A DNA stretch of 64,000 nucleotides from Saprospiraceae bacterium (GCA_016708265.1 JADJGA010000003.1:777468-841467); one strand, 5' to 3'. Counted from the first letter of the stretch, positions 8,602 through 18,177 are shown. The notes: a model not told the origin generated them from the sequence alone. Numbers and translations are program-made.

Positions 8602-10212
8602 CTACCTTCCCTTCACAAACTTCCCACTCCGCATTCTCCCCCCATCATCAACCCTCGACACAATATAAACCCCGGGGCTGAAATCATGCAACTGCACTAT
8701 ATAGGTATGATCTTTCAGATTGCCCGACCATTTTCTGATTGCGTTGCCTTTGATATCAGCAATTGTATATTTTGATTCTCCGCCTTTGTCATCATAAATA
8801 AATAGGACATCTGAAGATGGATTGGGATAGATGAGAAGTTCATTTTGTGATGTTTCTTCTGTGACACTCACTGTATCACCATTCTGACAGCCGGGTACGA
8901 GGCAGCCGTACTGATCGACCTTGAGGAGCCAGGTTGGAGCCCAACCTATGGAATCATCTGGCATAGGTGCAAATCTGAGAGTGCCATACATATAATATCC
9001 TCCATCAGGAGAATATATGATATCATTGAGTTCATGATTTGGTGATTGTTCCGGATTGCTGACCAGGCTATATGACCTTAACCACTGTCTTTCTCCATCT
9101 TCATTTATTTTTTCCAGTATGCCTACTGTCATCAAGGCTATTCCGTTTTGCCACAATGAATCTATTTCTTTTTCTGTCAGGTTGTAGGCATAATTCACCT
9201 GGTATCCTGCTAGTAAATATCCATCTTGCTGCTGTGTCTCAATGATATTTGTTGATTTATAGTAATAGTCAATTTCAAAATCCAGACTCCAGGGTTTTTC
9301 CCAAATTTGTACAAAGTTTTTATTAAGTTTAAATACTCGTAGTCTTATTTTAGGATAAAAGTTATTTGGATCGGTTTTTTGATAGTGTTTACCATAATGA
9401 GAAGTGCATATATATTCCCCAAGCTTTGTCTTAAATAATTTAAATATAGGACCTCTCATACTATCAGTCCTGTGAACAATTTTAAAATTGCCTGCTAGAT
9501 CAACCTCATAAATTATTCCTTCGATATTTCTCTTTATATATTGTCCAATTATGAAGGGAGGATCTAAATATCCTGTACCCACTAAAAAACTGCTTCCTGT
9601 CCAATGCAAAAATGTCGGACTGTCAGATATATCTTTCTTGCCGAATATCACATATTTTACACTATCTGTTTTGATGTTTATAATACATATCTGAGAATCT
9701 GCATATTGTGAATTCAGTGATTCCTGAATGGTCAATAAGACGGCATATATGCTATCATTTATTTTGATCATGTCATGTAAAAATGCTGTGTCATCAGTTT
9801 GACTTATAAAAGGAATTTTTTTTAATATTTCTCCAGTCCCTATTCTATAAATCATCAGGTAACCGTTGGCATTTTTATTGCCATTACTATCAATACAAAC
9901 CAATAAGGAGTCATTTTGAACAAAAGCATTATTAGTTTGATTATAAACATTTAAGCGCTGAGGCTCTATATCAATATATCTTTTAAGGAAATTTCCATTT
10001 AAGTCAATTTTCGACATAAATACAGCATAGTAGTCAAAAGTATCATGATCCACACCATTGCCTAAACATAGTAAGGTATCATGAAATAAAATAATCGGCC
10101 CTGACTGGTTTATATGTTTCATTATATCAATACCTTTATTGAATGTCGTTTGTGATACCAGGAAAATATTTATACTAAAAAATAAAATAAATAACAGAAA
10201 TAAATTTTTCAT
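8602..10212 (-). CDS. Secreted protein with type IX sorting tail
   Basis: Extracellular protein of unknown function, 536 residues. Signal peptide MKNLFLLFILFFSINIFLVSQ. The body has no domain I can name with confidence; repeated blade-like segments (ITKIDLNG-type strands, LKVDQYGCLVPGC near residue 435) suggest a beta-propeller of the kind common in T9SS cargo. C-terminal sorting domain from about residue 460: LLIYPNPSSDVL, YTIADIKGNAIRKW, FSPGVYIV and a basic end (GKFVKGR). It lies in the same orientation as the gene at 6275-8101 and is separated from it by repeat copy B. A perfect 9-bp-stem hairpin with a T-run lies 19 bases upstream of the ATG. Confidence 0.85.
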   Translation of the reverse strand: MKNLFLLFILFFSINIFLVSQTTFNKGIDIMKHINQSGPIILFHDTLLCLGNGVDHDTFDYYAVFMSKIDLNGNFLKRYIDIEPQRLNVYNQTNNAFVQNDSLLVCIDSNGNKNANGYLMIYRIGTGEILKKIPFISQTDDTAFLHDMIKINDSIYAVLLTIQESLNSQYADSQICIINIKTDSVKYVIFGKKDISDSPTFLHWTGSSFLVGTGYLDPPFIIGQYIKRNIEGIIYEVDLAGNFKIVHRTDSMRGPIFKLFKTKLGEYICTSHYGKHYQKTDPNNFYPKIRLRVFKLNKNFVQIWEKPWSLDFEIDYYYKSTNIIETQQQDGYLLAGYQVNYAYNLTEKEIDSLWQNGIALMTVGILEKINEDGERQWLRSYSLVSNPEQSPNHELNDIIYSPDGGYYMYGTLRFAPMPDDSIGWAPTWLLKVDQYGCLVPGCQNGDTVSVTEETSQNELLIYPNPSSDVLFIYDDKGGESKYTIADIKGNAIRKWSGNLKDHTYIVQLHDFSPGVYIVSRVDDGGRMRSGKFVKGR

Positions 10213-10230
10213 AGTTTTGATGGTAAAAAA

Positions 10231-10260
10231 CAGGCTCTGCCTGATTAATGACAGAGCCTG
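10231..10260 (-). terminator. Hairpin plus T6 upstream of the sorting-tail gene
   Basis: Perfect inverted repeat CAGGCTCTG/CAGAGCCTG with a 12-nt loop, followed on the minus strand by six T. It stands between a sorting-tail remnant (10272-10337) and the gene starting at 10212, in the same relative position as the hairpin at 8120-8154. Confidence 0.65.
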
Positions 10261-10271
10261 AAATTAAATAA

Positions 10272-10337
10272 TTATTCCACTATAAGTTTTCCACTATATA
10301 CTTTTCCTGATCTGTCAGTAGCATGATACATGAACCC
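10272..10337 (-). pseudogene. Remnant of a second T9SS sorting-domain C terminus
   Basis: The minus strand reads GFMYHATDRSGKVYSGKLIV, then E and TAA (stop at 10274-10272). The pattern of G-F-x-Y, a short hairpin and K-L-I-V is the end of a type A sorting domain. The upstream side runs straight into repeat copy C, with no gene body left. Confidence 0.6.
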
Positions 10338-10338
10338 T

Positions 10339-10573
10339 TGACCGTCACGGTTTGCAACCGTGAAGCAATACGCTCTTCTCAAATGAAATTTTCCCTTCAC
10401 AATCATTGATTATCAAATACAAATGTAAACGATTTTTCCGGCAAATGTAATTTTTATTCTGAGTTTTTATCTATCAAACTTGCAGCAAGAGGACAGAGCC
10501 TGTGCCGCATCTGCGGTAAGTCATTTGCAGCGGAGTCCTGCTCCGTGATAAAGGTCTTACCGGCACCATTTAA
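10339..10573. repeat. Dispersed intergenic repeat R, copy C
   Basis: Third copy of the element (head hairpin around 10343-10362, then the AT-rich core and GCCGCATCTGCGG). A C/T-rich low-complexity run follows (about 10575-10640), as with copy A. A 74-codon plus-strand open frame here reads through the low-complexity run and is not considered a gene. Confidence 0.88.
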
Positions 10574-10716
10574 AACCTTCCCACCCTTCTACCTTCCAAC
10601 CCTTCTACCATCCTGCCTTCTCTGTTACCTTGCCACCTTTTACGCTCCAAATTCACACCTTTTCACAAACTTTCTTTTCATCACTATTCAGTATTTTTCA
10701 ATCTTACCATCCTTTT

Positions 10717-10749
10717 TTGGCAAAAAGTCTGATAAAATTCCTATTTTTG
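10717..10749 (+). promoter_or_regulatory. Putative Bacteroidota promoter for the GT3-GT35 gene
   Basis: A -7 element TATTTTTG (10742-10749) fits TAnnTTTG, with TTGGCA at 10717 as the -33 element and a 22-bp gap, slightly wide. It lies about 70 bases upstream of the ATG at 10822. Confidence 0.4.
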
Positions 10750-10821
10750 CGGTTTTTTATAATCAGTGACCAGTTTTTACATTATTGGCCATGTGTAATT
10801 GAATAATTTAAACAGTAATTT

Positions 10822-13800
10822 ATGAATCATAAAAAAATCACCCTCTTTGAAGTCAGCTGGGAAGTTTGCAATAAGGTAGGAGGGATATATACGGTAGTTT
10901 CATCAAAGGAAAAGAGATTGTCAGAAAAATACGACAATGTCATCATGATAGGACCTGAACTCGCTAAGGAAAACGGGCAGAACATTGAATTTACTGAAGA
11001 CAGGACCCTTTATGAATCCTGGAGAATGATAGCCAATGAGCAGGGACTTAAATTCAGGATCGGGAGATGGAATATACCCGGCAAACCTGTAGCAATCCTT
11101 GTAGATTTCACCTCATTATTCAAAGATAAAAATAAGATTTTCGCACACTTCTGGGAAAAATACAAACTCGATTCTATCCGTGGAGACTGGGATTATGTAG
11201 AACCTGTTATGTTTGGCTATGCTGTCGGACAGGTCATAGAATCTTTTTATAAATATCATCTGCTTCAATATGAAACAGTGCTTGCACAATTCCACGAATG
11301 GATGACCGGATCAGGAATATTATACCTTAAAGAAATGGTCCCTGAAATAGGAACAATATTCACAACTCATGCTACTGCCCTCGGGAGAACCATTGCCGGA
11401 AATCATATGCCTCTGTACAATAAAATGGAGGAATACAATCCAAGGGTCACTGCTTCGAACAACAATATTTCATCAAAGTATTCAATAGAGAAAATCTCAG
11501 CACAGGAAGCTGATGCTTTTACAACTGTTTCAAGTATTACAGCCAGGGAATGCAGGAATTTTCTTGAAAAAGAGCCTGACTTCGTCACACCAAATGGTTT
11601 TGAAGATACAATAGTTCCGATACAGAACGAATATAATATTAAAAAACAAATAGCTGTAAATAAACTCAGAGAAGTTACAGAAGCAGTGATAGGTCATAAA
11701 CTTGGAAAAAATCCTGTATTTATTCTTAACAGTGGCAGATATGAATTCAAGAACAAAGGTATTGATGTTTTTATTAAAGCTCTTGCACGTCTAAATGGAA
11801 AATCGAAGAAGGAAATAGTTGGTGTTATAGCAGTACCGGCAGGAATTAAACATCCGAATCCGGTAGTGGTTCAGAGATTGAATGGTGATCTGAGCAATAC
11901 ATATCCCCATATCAGCACACATGAGCTTTCAGATCCGAATAATGATCCTGTGATCAGGCTTATGAGAGAGCTGAATATGCACAACAGCCCTGAACAAAAT
12001 GTGAAAATCATCTTTGTGCCTGTCTATCTCAACGGTTTTGACGGAATCGTGAATCTTGAATATTACGATTTTCTGTTAGGATTTGATCTTTCGGCATTTC
12101 CTTCATATTATGAACCCTGGGGCTATACGCCGATGGAAAGCATGGCTTATTCAGTACCAACTATAACAACATCACTTGCAGGATTTGGTGCATGGATTAA
12201 AGATAAACTGGACGATAAAAACAACGGAGCATATGTAATAGAACGTAACGACACAAACGATGAAGAAGTAATAATTCAATTGTCGAAAATAATTTCAAAA
12301 TTCTGCTCCCTGTCCGAAGGAGAAAAAATGCTGGCTTCAATGCAGGCAAAAGAATTATCAAACTTTGCTTTGTGGAAAAATCTGATAATTCACTATATTG
12401 ATGCATACAATAAAGCGATAGAGAGTGCAGATAAGAGAAAAGAATTCATAGAGGAAATGATAGCATATGAAAGAAAGGAAGTTCAGACCGAAGCCCTTGA
12501 TTCCAATCAGCCTGTCTGGAAAAAGATCTTCATCAAACCGAGCCTGCCGGCAAGCATTAAATTCATAGAAGAACTCGCTAAAAACATATGGTGGACATGG
12601 AATAAAGAAGCTGAATCACTGTTCAAATATATGGATACTGAACTTTGGGAAGAAGTAGAACACAATCCGGTTGCCTTGATAGAAAAGCTGAGTATGAGAC
12701 AACTAAACAGACTCGAAAATGATACAGTTTTTCATGATAAGCTGGTAAAAGTGGAAAGTAAATTCAGAAATTATATGGCTGTGGAAAAAAGACCTCAGCA
12801 GATAGTTTATTTCAGCATGGAGTTCGGACTTCATGATACAGTCAAAATATTCTCCGGAGGTCTCGGAATTCTGGCAGGAGATTATATGAAAGAAGCAAGC
12901 GACAGCAACTATAATATGACAGGAATAGGCCTGCTTTACAGATTCGGCTATTTTAAACAAAAAATAACATTGCTCGGAGATCAGATCTCTCACCTGACTC
13001 CTCAAAGATTCACACACCTTCCTGTCAAACCTGTCAGAAATGAAAACGGAGAATGGATGAGAATTGCCATTTCCCTGCCCGGCAGGATTTTGATGGCTCA
13101 GGTATGGAAGATGAAAGTAGGCAGAAACCTCCTGTATTTACTGGATACCGATATTGAAGATAACACTCTGGAAGACAGGAAAATCACCTCTCAACTTTAT
13201 GGTGGAGGACTTGAAACCAGATTGCTTCAGGAAATAGTATTGGGAATAGGAGGAGTAAAATTGCTGGAGCAATTAAATATTGAACCAGATCTTGTACATA
13301 TAAATGAAGGTCATGCAGCATTGACAGGAATTGAAAGACTAAGGATTTATATTCAGAACAAAAATATGAGTTTTGATATAGCTAAGGAACTGGTGAGGGC
13401 TTCAAGTTTATTTACAACACATACACCTGTCCCAGCCGGTCATGATGAATTTTCTGAAGATCTTATCAGGGCTTATCTGCCAAATTATAACGAAAAACTG
13501 AATATCTCCTGGAATGATTTTATGGGTCTGGCCAGGTGGAATCCTGAAGATAAAACATCCAAATTCTCGATGAGCGTATTAGCAACCAAGCTTTCAATGG
13601 GAATGAACGGTGTGAGTAAGATACACGGAGAAGTTTCCCAAAAAATGTTCGCAGCTCTTTATCCTGGCTATTTCCCAAATGAAATGCACATTGATTTCGT
13701 GACTAACGGAGTTCATTTGCCTTTTTGGGTAGGAACTACATGGAATGAGTTATATAAAAAAAATCTTAACGAAGATTATCTGAATAATTCTCTTGATAAA

Positions 13801-15039
13801 AACATGTGGAATAAAATATATGATGTCAGCCATGAAACAATCTGGGAAACAAGAAATTATTACAGACATAAACTTATAGAGTATCTTAAAATCAGACTTC
13901 ATAAAGAATTACTTGACAGGAATGAATCTCCCAGGCTTGTTTATAAGACCATCGAAGGATTACGGGATGATATACTTACAATAGGATTTGCAAGACGATT
14001 TGCTACTTATAAAAGAGGTGCCATTCTGTTCAACAATATTGAGAGACTTAAAACCATATTGAGCATTCCCAATATGCCGGTTCAGATTATTTTTGCAGGC
14101 AAAGCACATCCAAATGATAAAGCAGGCCAGGACCTTATTAAAAGTATAATAGAGTTTTCTAAATCACCTGATTTTGCAGGTAAGATATTTTTCGTTGAAA
14201 ACTACGATATTACCCTTGCAAAATACCTTGTTCAGGGAGTTGATGTTTGGTTGAATACTCCTACAAGACCTCTTGAAGCATCGGGTACAAGTGGAGAAAA
14301 AGCAGTAATGAACGGAGTTCTGAATTTAAGTGTACTTGATGGCTGGTGGGCAGAAGGATATGTCGAAGGAGCAGGTTGGGCTCTGAAAAAAGAAAGAACT
14401 TATGAAAACCAGGATTTTCAGAATGTTCTCGACGCCCTGACTATTTATGATATAATTGAGGATGAAATTTTACCTGAATTCTATGAGCGAAACGAAAAAA
14501 ATATACCTGTAAACTGGGTAAATATGATCAAGAAAAACATTGCAGAGATCGTACCCAACTTTACAATGAAAAGAATGATTGAAGATTATAATGAAAAGTA
14601 CTATACAAAGCAAATTAAAAGATATGACTCATTGAAGAAGGACGATTACAAGCTTACTAATGAAATAGTAGAATGGAAGAACAAAGTCTTAAGCCAATGG
14701 GAGAAAATTACTGTCATAAAGTCTGAGTATCCGGACTCAACACTAAGACCTATTATTTTAGGTGAAAAAGTGACCTCAAGACTGACTCTGGATATTGGCA
14801 GCCTTAATCCCGATGACATAGGAGTTGAAGTACTTTACGGAACTAAAAAAGAGGATGGAAATGTTGAATTGCTATTTGTGTTTCCATTAAAATTCCATAA
14901 AGCCAATGGCAGCATCGTTTCATATCAGAGAGAAGTACAGGCAGGATTGACTGGAGTCTATGATTTTGCATTCAGAATATTTCCTAAAAATGATCTGCTG
15001 CCTCACAGAATGGATTTTCCTGTTGTGAAATGGGTATAA
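10822..15039 (+). CDS. Fusion of GT3 glycogen synthase and GT35 alpha-glucan phosphorylase
   Basis: One 1405-residue polypeptide with both glycogen-building and glycogen-breaking domains, cytoplasmic. Residues 1 to about 570 resemble the eukaryotic-type glycogen synthase family GT3: VSWEVCNKVGGIYTV at 9-23, HEWMTGSG, and the E-x7-E pair Glu431/Glu439 in YYEPWGYTPMESMAY. From about 575 a DUF3417-type segment (ELAKNIWWTWNKEA) introduces the phosphorylase: VYFSMEFGLHD, SGGLGILAGDY, HINEGHAAL and the PLP site EASGTSGEKAVMNG with Lys1160. The last ~100 residues form a small beta domain. The frame is intact over 4.2 kb, so the fusion is not an assembly slip. Similar fusions occur in other Bacteroidota as far as I recall. 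It belongs functionally with the genes at 0.8-5.8 kb. Confidence 0.9.
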   Translation: MNHKKITLFEVSWEVCNKVGGIYTVVSSKEKRLSEKYDNVIMIGPELAKENGQNIEFTEDRTLYESWRMIANEQGLKFRIGRWNIPGKPVAILVDFTSLFKDKNKIFAHFWEKYKLDSIRGDWDYVEPVMFGYAVGQVIESFYKYHLLQYETVLAQFHEWMTGSGILYLKEMVPEIGTIFTTHATALGRTIAGNHMPLYNKMEEYNPRVTASNNNISSKYSIEKISAQEADAFTTVSSITARECRNFLEKEPDFVTPNGFEDTIVPIQNEYNIKKQIAVNKLREVTEAVIGHKLGKNPVFILNSGRYEFKNKGIDVFIKALARLNGKSKKEIVGVIAVPAGIKHPNPVVVQRLNGDLSNTYPHISTHELSDPNNDPVIRLMRELNMHNSPEQNVKIIFVPVYLNGFDGIVNLEYYDFLLGFDLSAFPSYYEPWGYTPMESMAYSVPTITTSLAGFGAWIKDKLDDKNNGAYVIERNDTNDEEVIIQLSKIISKFCSLSEGEKMLASMQAKELSNFALWKNLIIHYIDAYNKAIESADKRKEFIEEMIAYERKEVQTEALDSNQPVWKKIFIKPSLPASIKFIEELAKNIWWTWNKEAESLFKYMDTELWEEVEHNPVALIEKLSMRQLNRLENDTVFHDKLVKVESKFRNYMAVEKRPQQIVYFSMEFGLHDTVKIFSGGLGILAGDYMKEASDSNYNMTGIGLLYRFGYFKQKITLLGDQISHLTPQRFTHLPVKPVRNENGEWMRIAISLPGRILMAQVWKMKVGRNLLYLLDTDIEDNTLEDRKITSQLYGGGLETRLLQEIVLGIGGVKLLEQLNIEPDLVHINEGHAALTGIERLRIYIQNKNMSFDIAKELVRASSLFTTHTPVPAGHDEFSEDLIRAYLPNYNEKLNISWNDFMGLARWNPEDKTSKFSMSVLATKLSMGMNGVSKIHGEVSQKMFAALYPGYFPNEMHIDFVTNGVHLPFWVGTTWNELYKKNLNEDYLNNSLDKNMWNKIYDVSHETIWETRNYYRHKLIEYLKIRLHKELLDRNESPRLVYKTIEGLRDDILTIGFARRFATYKRGAILFNNIERLKTILSIPNMPVQIIFAGKAHPNDKAGQDLIKSIIEFSKSPDFAGKIFFVENYDITLAKYLVQGVDVWLNTPTRPLEASGTSGEKAVMNGVLNLSVLDGWWAEGYVEGAGWALKKERTYENQDFQNVLDALTIYDIIEDEILPEFYERNEKNIPVNWVNMIKKNIAEIVPNFTMKRMIEDYNEKYYTKQIKRYDSLKKDDYKLTNEIVEWKNKVLSQWEKITVIKSEYPDSTLRPIILGEKVTSRLTLDIGSLNPDDIGVEVLYGTKKEDGNVELLFVFPLKFHKANGSIVSYQREVQAGLTGVYDFAFRIFPKNDLLPHRMDFPVVKWV

Positions 15040-15078
15040 GTTCACCTACAGGTAAAAAGAAATTGCTGCTGAAATAAT

Positions 15079-15864
15079 TTACTTTTGTAATTCAGCAAAT
15101 ATTTTATAACTAACCTGAAGGATACTTATCAGAATTATAAGCAGCAAAAACACCCTGATGACCCTATGAGGGGTTATCTTGTTGACTTTAGCTCCGAACC
15201 TGGCAGCAACAACAGACCCTATAATAATTGGCAATGCCATCTTAAAATCTACCTGAAGTGAGATGATCTTGCCAATTGCACCGAAAAATGATCCGAGGAA
15301 TACAATAGCAAGACTGGTGCCAATGGCAGTTTTAAAGGACAGTTTAAAAATTTTCAGAAATGCAGGTATCATCACAATCCCTCCCCCTGCACCAATGATC
15401 CCGGATATAATACCTGTAATTCCTCCCAGCATAATACTGAAACCCTTATGAAATTTCATTTCCCTGGAAAAAGCTTCATCATTTATCTGTTTCTTTTCTC
15501 TAACTAAAAGGATAAACGAAAGGATTATAAAAAAATCAAACAGAACCATCACACTGAAATGTGAAAGAAATTTTGAAATATATGATCCGATCAGCGCTGC
15601 AATAGCGAGTGGAATTCCAACATAGAGAAAGACATGATTATTGATAAATTTATTTTTCCGGTGAACAATTGTTCCCGAAACAGAACCAAAAAAAACCTGC
15701 ATCATGGATAATCCGGCAACAGCTCTCATAGGTATTTCTTCAAAACCAAAAACCGGTGGCAACAATAATAACAATGGTGAAATAACAACTGCACCACCCA
15801 ATCCAACGAATCCGGACAGGAAACCTCCCAAAACACTTATCAAAAATAAAAGCAAATATAACAA
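15079..15864 (-). CDS. TauE/SafE-family membrane permease
   Basis: Probable exporter of sulfite, sulfonate or another small anion in the inner membrane; the substrate is unknown. Two related halves each carry the glycine-rich motif (GFLSGFVGLGGAVVISP and GIISGIIGAGGGIVMIPA), with about eight hydrophobic segments. The open frame extends upstream to an ATG at 16008, but the added 48 codons run through two palindromic repeat hairpins (15931-15978) and give a non-family sequence. I therefore prefer the TTG at 15864, which gives 261 residues, the normal family size. It ends convergently with the GT3-GT35 gene 40 bp away. Confidence 0.82.
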   Translation of the reverse strand: MLYLLLFLISVLGGFLSGFVGLGGAVVISPLLLLLPPVFGFEEIPMRAVAGLSMMQVFFGSVSGTIVHRKNKFINNHVFLYVGIPLAIAALIGSYISKFLSHFSVMVLFDFFIILSFILLVREKKQINDEAFSREMKFHKGFSIMLGGITGIISGIIGAGGGIVMIPAFLKIFKLSFKTAIGTSLAIVFLGSFFGAIGKIISLQVDFKMALPIIIGSVVAARFGAKVNKITPHRVIRVFLLLIILISILQVSYKIFAELQK

Positions 15865-15930
15865 AACTTTATTTTTCCAAAAACAATTAAAAGTGTAAAG
15901 GTAAATAAAAATAAGTAACTTCTCAGGTAA

Positions 15931-15978
15931 TAGCTCCGGAGGAGCTAAATATTGGTAACATCGGATGAAATCCGATGT
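15931..15978. repeat. Two adjacent palindromic hairpins
   Basis: TAGCTCC-GGA-GGAGCTA at 15931-15947 and ACATCGGAT-GAA-ATCCGATGT at 15958-15978 are perfect inverted repeats 10 bp apart. They look like a mobile palindromic intergenic repeat unit lying in the 5' region of the TauE gene. Confidence 0.75.
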
Positions 15979-16220
15979 GAAAATGTCAACAGAAGCTTGT
16001 TTTGGCATCCTTTTTGCGCTTTGATGCGAAAATCATAACAAAACAGCACACCATTTTTATAAGAACCTGAGTAGTTACAAAAATAATAATTACAACTTCT
16101 CAAAATCTATTCTAAATTAGATTTCTACTATCCTTCAAATAAATAAAATTTTTGGTATCATTTAAACCAACCTGGTTTTTGATTGTCTATATAGTATTAC
16201 TAACTTTAAAAAATTTGATT

Positions 16221-16652
16221 ATGAAACTGAAATCAATTAACAGGTTTTTTTATTTTGGAGCTTTTTTAGCTTTATTTTTTCTATCAGCACAAGATACTAA
16301 TGCTCAGAGAATGAGGGGCCAAATCAAAGGTGACTGGGATGAATTAGGCTCAAGGATCATCACTAAGGGTGCAGACCATGATGTTATAGAAATGACCAGA
16401 AGAGACGGATTGTTTACTAAACTTAAATTCAGAATTGTGAAATCAAGAGTGCATGTTGATAACATAAAAGTTGTTTTTCAGAACGGAGATGTAGAAAATA
16501 TTAGGATTGACAGGAATTTTTCAGTTGGAGAATGGAGTTCTGTAATAGATCTTGTTGGCAATAAAAGATTCATTGACAAGATAGTTTTCAATTATCATAC
16601 CAAATTTTTTGCTGATGGCAAAGGAAAGATAATTGTATTCGGCAAATCCTGA
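16221..16652 (+). CDS. Small secreted DUF2541-like protein
   Basis: 143 residues from the ATG at 16221. A longer frame from 16152 would put an extra hydrophobic stretch before a complete signal peptide, so the inner start is preferred. Signal peptide: KLKSINRFFYFGAFLALFFL to about residue 30. The mature part is a beta-rich domain with WDELGSRI, DHDVIEM, VVFQNGDVENI, GEWSSVIDLVGNKRFIDKI and FFADGKGKI, which fits the DUF2541 pattern. Function unknown. It stands alone and ends convergently with the symporter gene. Confidence 0.7.
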   Translation: MKLKSINRFFYFGAFLALFFLSAQDTNAQRMRGQIKGDWDELGSRIITKGADHDVIEMTRRDGLFTKLKFRIVKSRVHVDNIKVVFQNGDVENIRIDRNFSVGEWSSVIDLVGNKRFIDKIVFNYHTKFFADGKGKIIVFGKS

Positions 16653-16677
16653 AAAATCATTAATCCGGAAAATAAAA

Positions 16678-18177
16678 TCAGAGCCTGGCAATAACTTTGC
16701 TGGGCTTTTCTTTTGAAATCAATAATAAGCCAAGGTATGTCAGTGTTCCATTGACAGCAAGAATAAAAAATCCAAATGTAAATCCATTGAACCATTCTTT
16801 TGAATTGCTGTCAAGGATATAAGACAGTATTGGTGCCAAAATTGCTATTGGTATTATCCACTTATCCCTGATAGTCCTGGTTGTGATCAGTCCAAATGTA
16901 AATAATCCCAGTATTGGTCCATATGTATATCCTGCCGCTTTGAACAAGCCGTTTATAACTGCATCGTTATTGAGGGAATGAAAAATAATTATTGCCAGGA
17001 ATAAAACAACAGAAAAAGAAAAATGAACGATCATCCTGATTCGTTTAAGAACATGTTCGGGTTTATCACTTCGGTTCAATCCTAAAAAATCAACACTGAA
17101 AGACGTTGTAAGTCCTGTCAATGCTGAATCAGCACTGGAATATGCCGCAGCAGTTATTCCCACAAGAAAAATGATTCCAACAGTCTCCGGAAGATAATTC
17201 AAAGCAATGGTAGGATATAACAGATCTGAGTTAGCAGGAATTCCAATCCCTTTGGATTCCGCAAAAATATAGAGTATTGCACCTAATGACAAAAATAATA
17301 TATTTACAATAACAAGCATACTGCTCATAGTATACATATTTTTTTTTGCTTCATGAATGTTTTTACAGCTCAGATTTTTCTGCATTATATCCTGATCCAT
17401 CCCTGTCATAACTATTGCTATGAGAGCCCCACTTAAAAACTGTTTAAAAAAATTATTGGGATTGCTCCATCCATCTTCAAAATAAAACCACTGGCTGTAT
17501 TTACTGTTTCCGATTGTCTCAATTAAACCACCAAATCCGAGATTCATTTCTCTCCCGATAAAAATAATTGTCAGTATGACTGCAGCCAGAAAAGCTGCTG
17601 TTTGAACCGAGTCGGTAATTATCACAGTCCGGGTACCTCCCCTGAAAGTGTAAAGCCAGATTAGCAAAATAGAAATGGCCACTGTCACCGGGAACGGGAT
17701 GCCAAATGGTCCTGTAAGAAACTGGTCCAGTATCAGTGATACCAGAAAAAACCTGAATGAAGCTCCTACAATTTTTGAGACAAGGAAGTAAAAAGCAGAT
17801 GTTTTGTAGGAAAAATATCCGAATCTCTGATTCATGTATTCGTAAATGGATGTAAGGTTCATCCTGTAGTATACGGGCATCAGGACATTGGCAATCACAA
17901 AATAACCAAGCAGGTAACCCAATACAAGCTGCATGTATGAAAAATTCTCATTGACTCCCGGTTTTCCTACAACTCCCGGAATCGATATGAATGTCACTCC
18001 TGATATAGAAGCACCGATCATTGCAAAAGCCACAAGGTACCATTTTGATTTTCTGCCAGCCAGGAAGAAACTGTTATTGTCACTTTTCCTTCCGGTAAAC
18101 CATGCTATCAACAATAACACGGTGAAGTAAACAGCAATAACCAAAATGATGGTCTGGGGGGAAATATTATTCATCAT
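16678..18177 (-). CDS. Sodium:solute symporter (SSS family)
   Basis: Inner-membrane Na+-coupled transporter of 499 residues with about 13 hydrophobic segments. Typical SSS sequence: FFLAGRKSKWYLVAFAMIGASISG in helices 1-2 (short run FFLAGRKSKWY), TGMDQDIMQKNLSCK in the central loop, and AAYSSADSALTGLTTSFSVD, which carries the small/Ser residues of the Na2 site. The substrate (sugar, sialic acid, amino acid or carboxylate) cannot be told from the sequence. Monocistronic and divergent from the surface-protein gene at 18378. Confidence 0.88.
   Translation of the reverse strand: MMNNISPQTIILVIAVYFTVLLLIAWFTGRKSDNNSFFLAGRKSKWYLVAFAMIGASISGVTFISIPGVVGKPGVNENFSYMQLVLGYLLGYFVIANVLMPVYYRMNLTSIYEYMNQRFGYFSYKTSAFYFLVSKIVGASFRFFLVSLILDQFLTGPFGIPFPVTVAISILLIWLYTFRGGTRTVIITDSVQTAAFLAAVILTIIFIGREMNLGFGGLIETIGNSKYSQWFYFEDGWSNPNNFFKQFLSGALIAIVMTGMDQDIMQKNLSCKNIHEAKKNMYTMSSMLVIVNILFLSLGAILYIFAESKGIGIPANSDLLYPTIALNYLPETVGIIFLVGITAAAYSSADSALTGLTTSFSVDFLGLNRSDKPEHVLKRIRMIVHFSFSVVLFLAIIIFHSLNNDAVINGLFKAAGYTYGPILGLFTFGLITTRTIRDKWIIPIAILAPILSYILDSNSKEWFNGFTFGFFILAVNGTLTYLGLLLISKEKPSKVIARL

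Noticed and set aside
10545..10769. 74-codon plus-strand open frame
   Set aside because: Starts in repeat copy C and runs through C/T-rich low-complexity sequence; no homology features.
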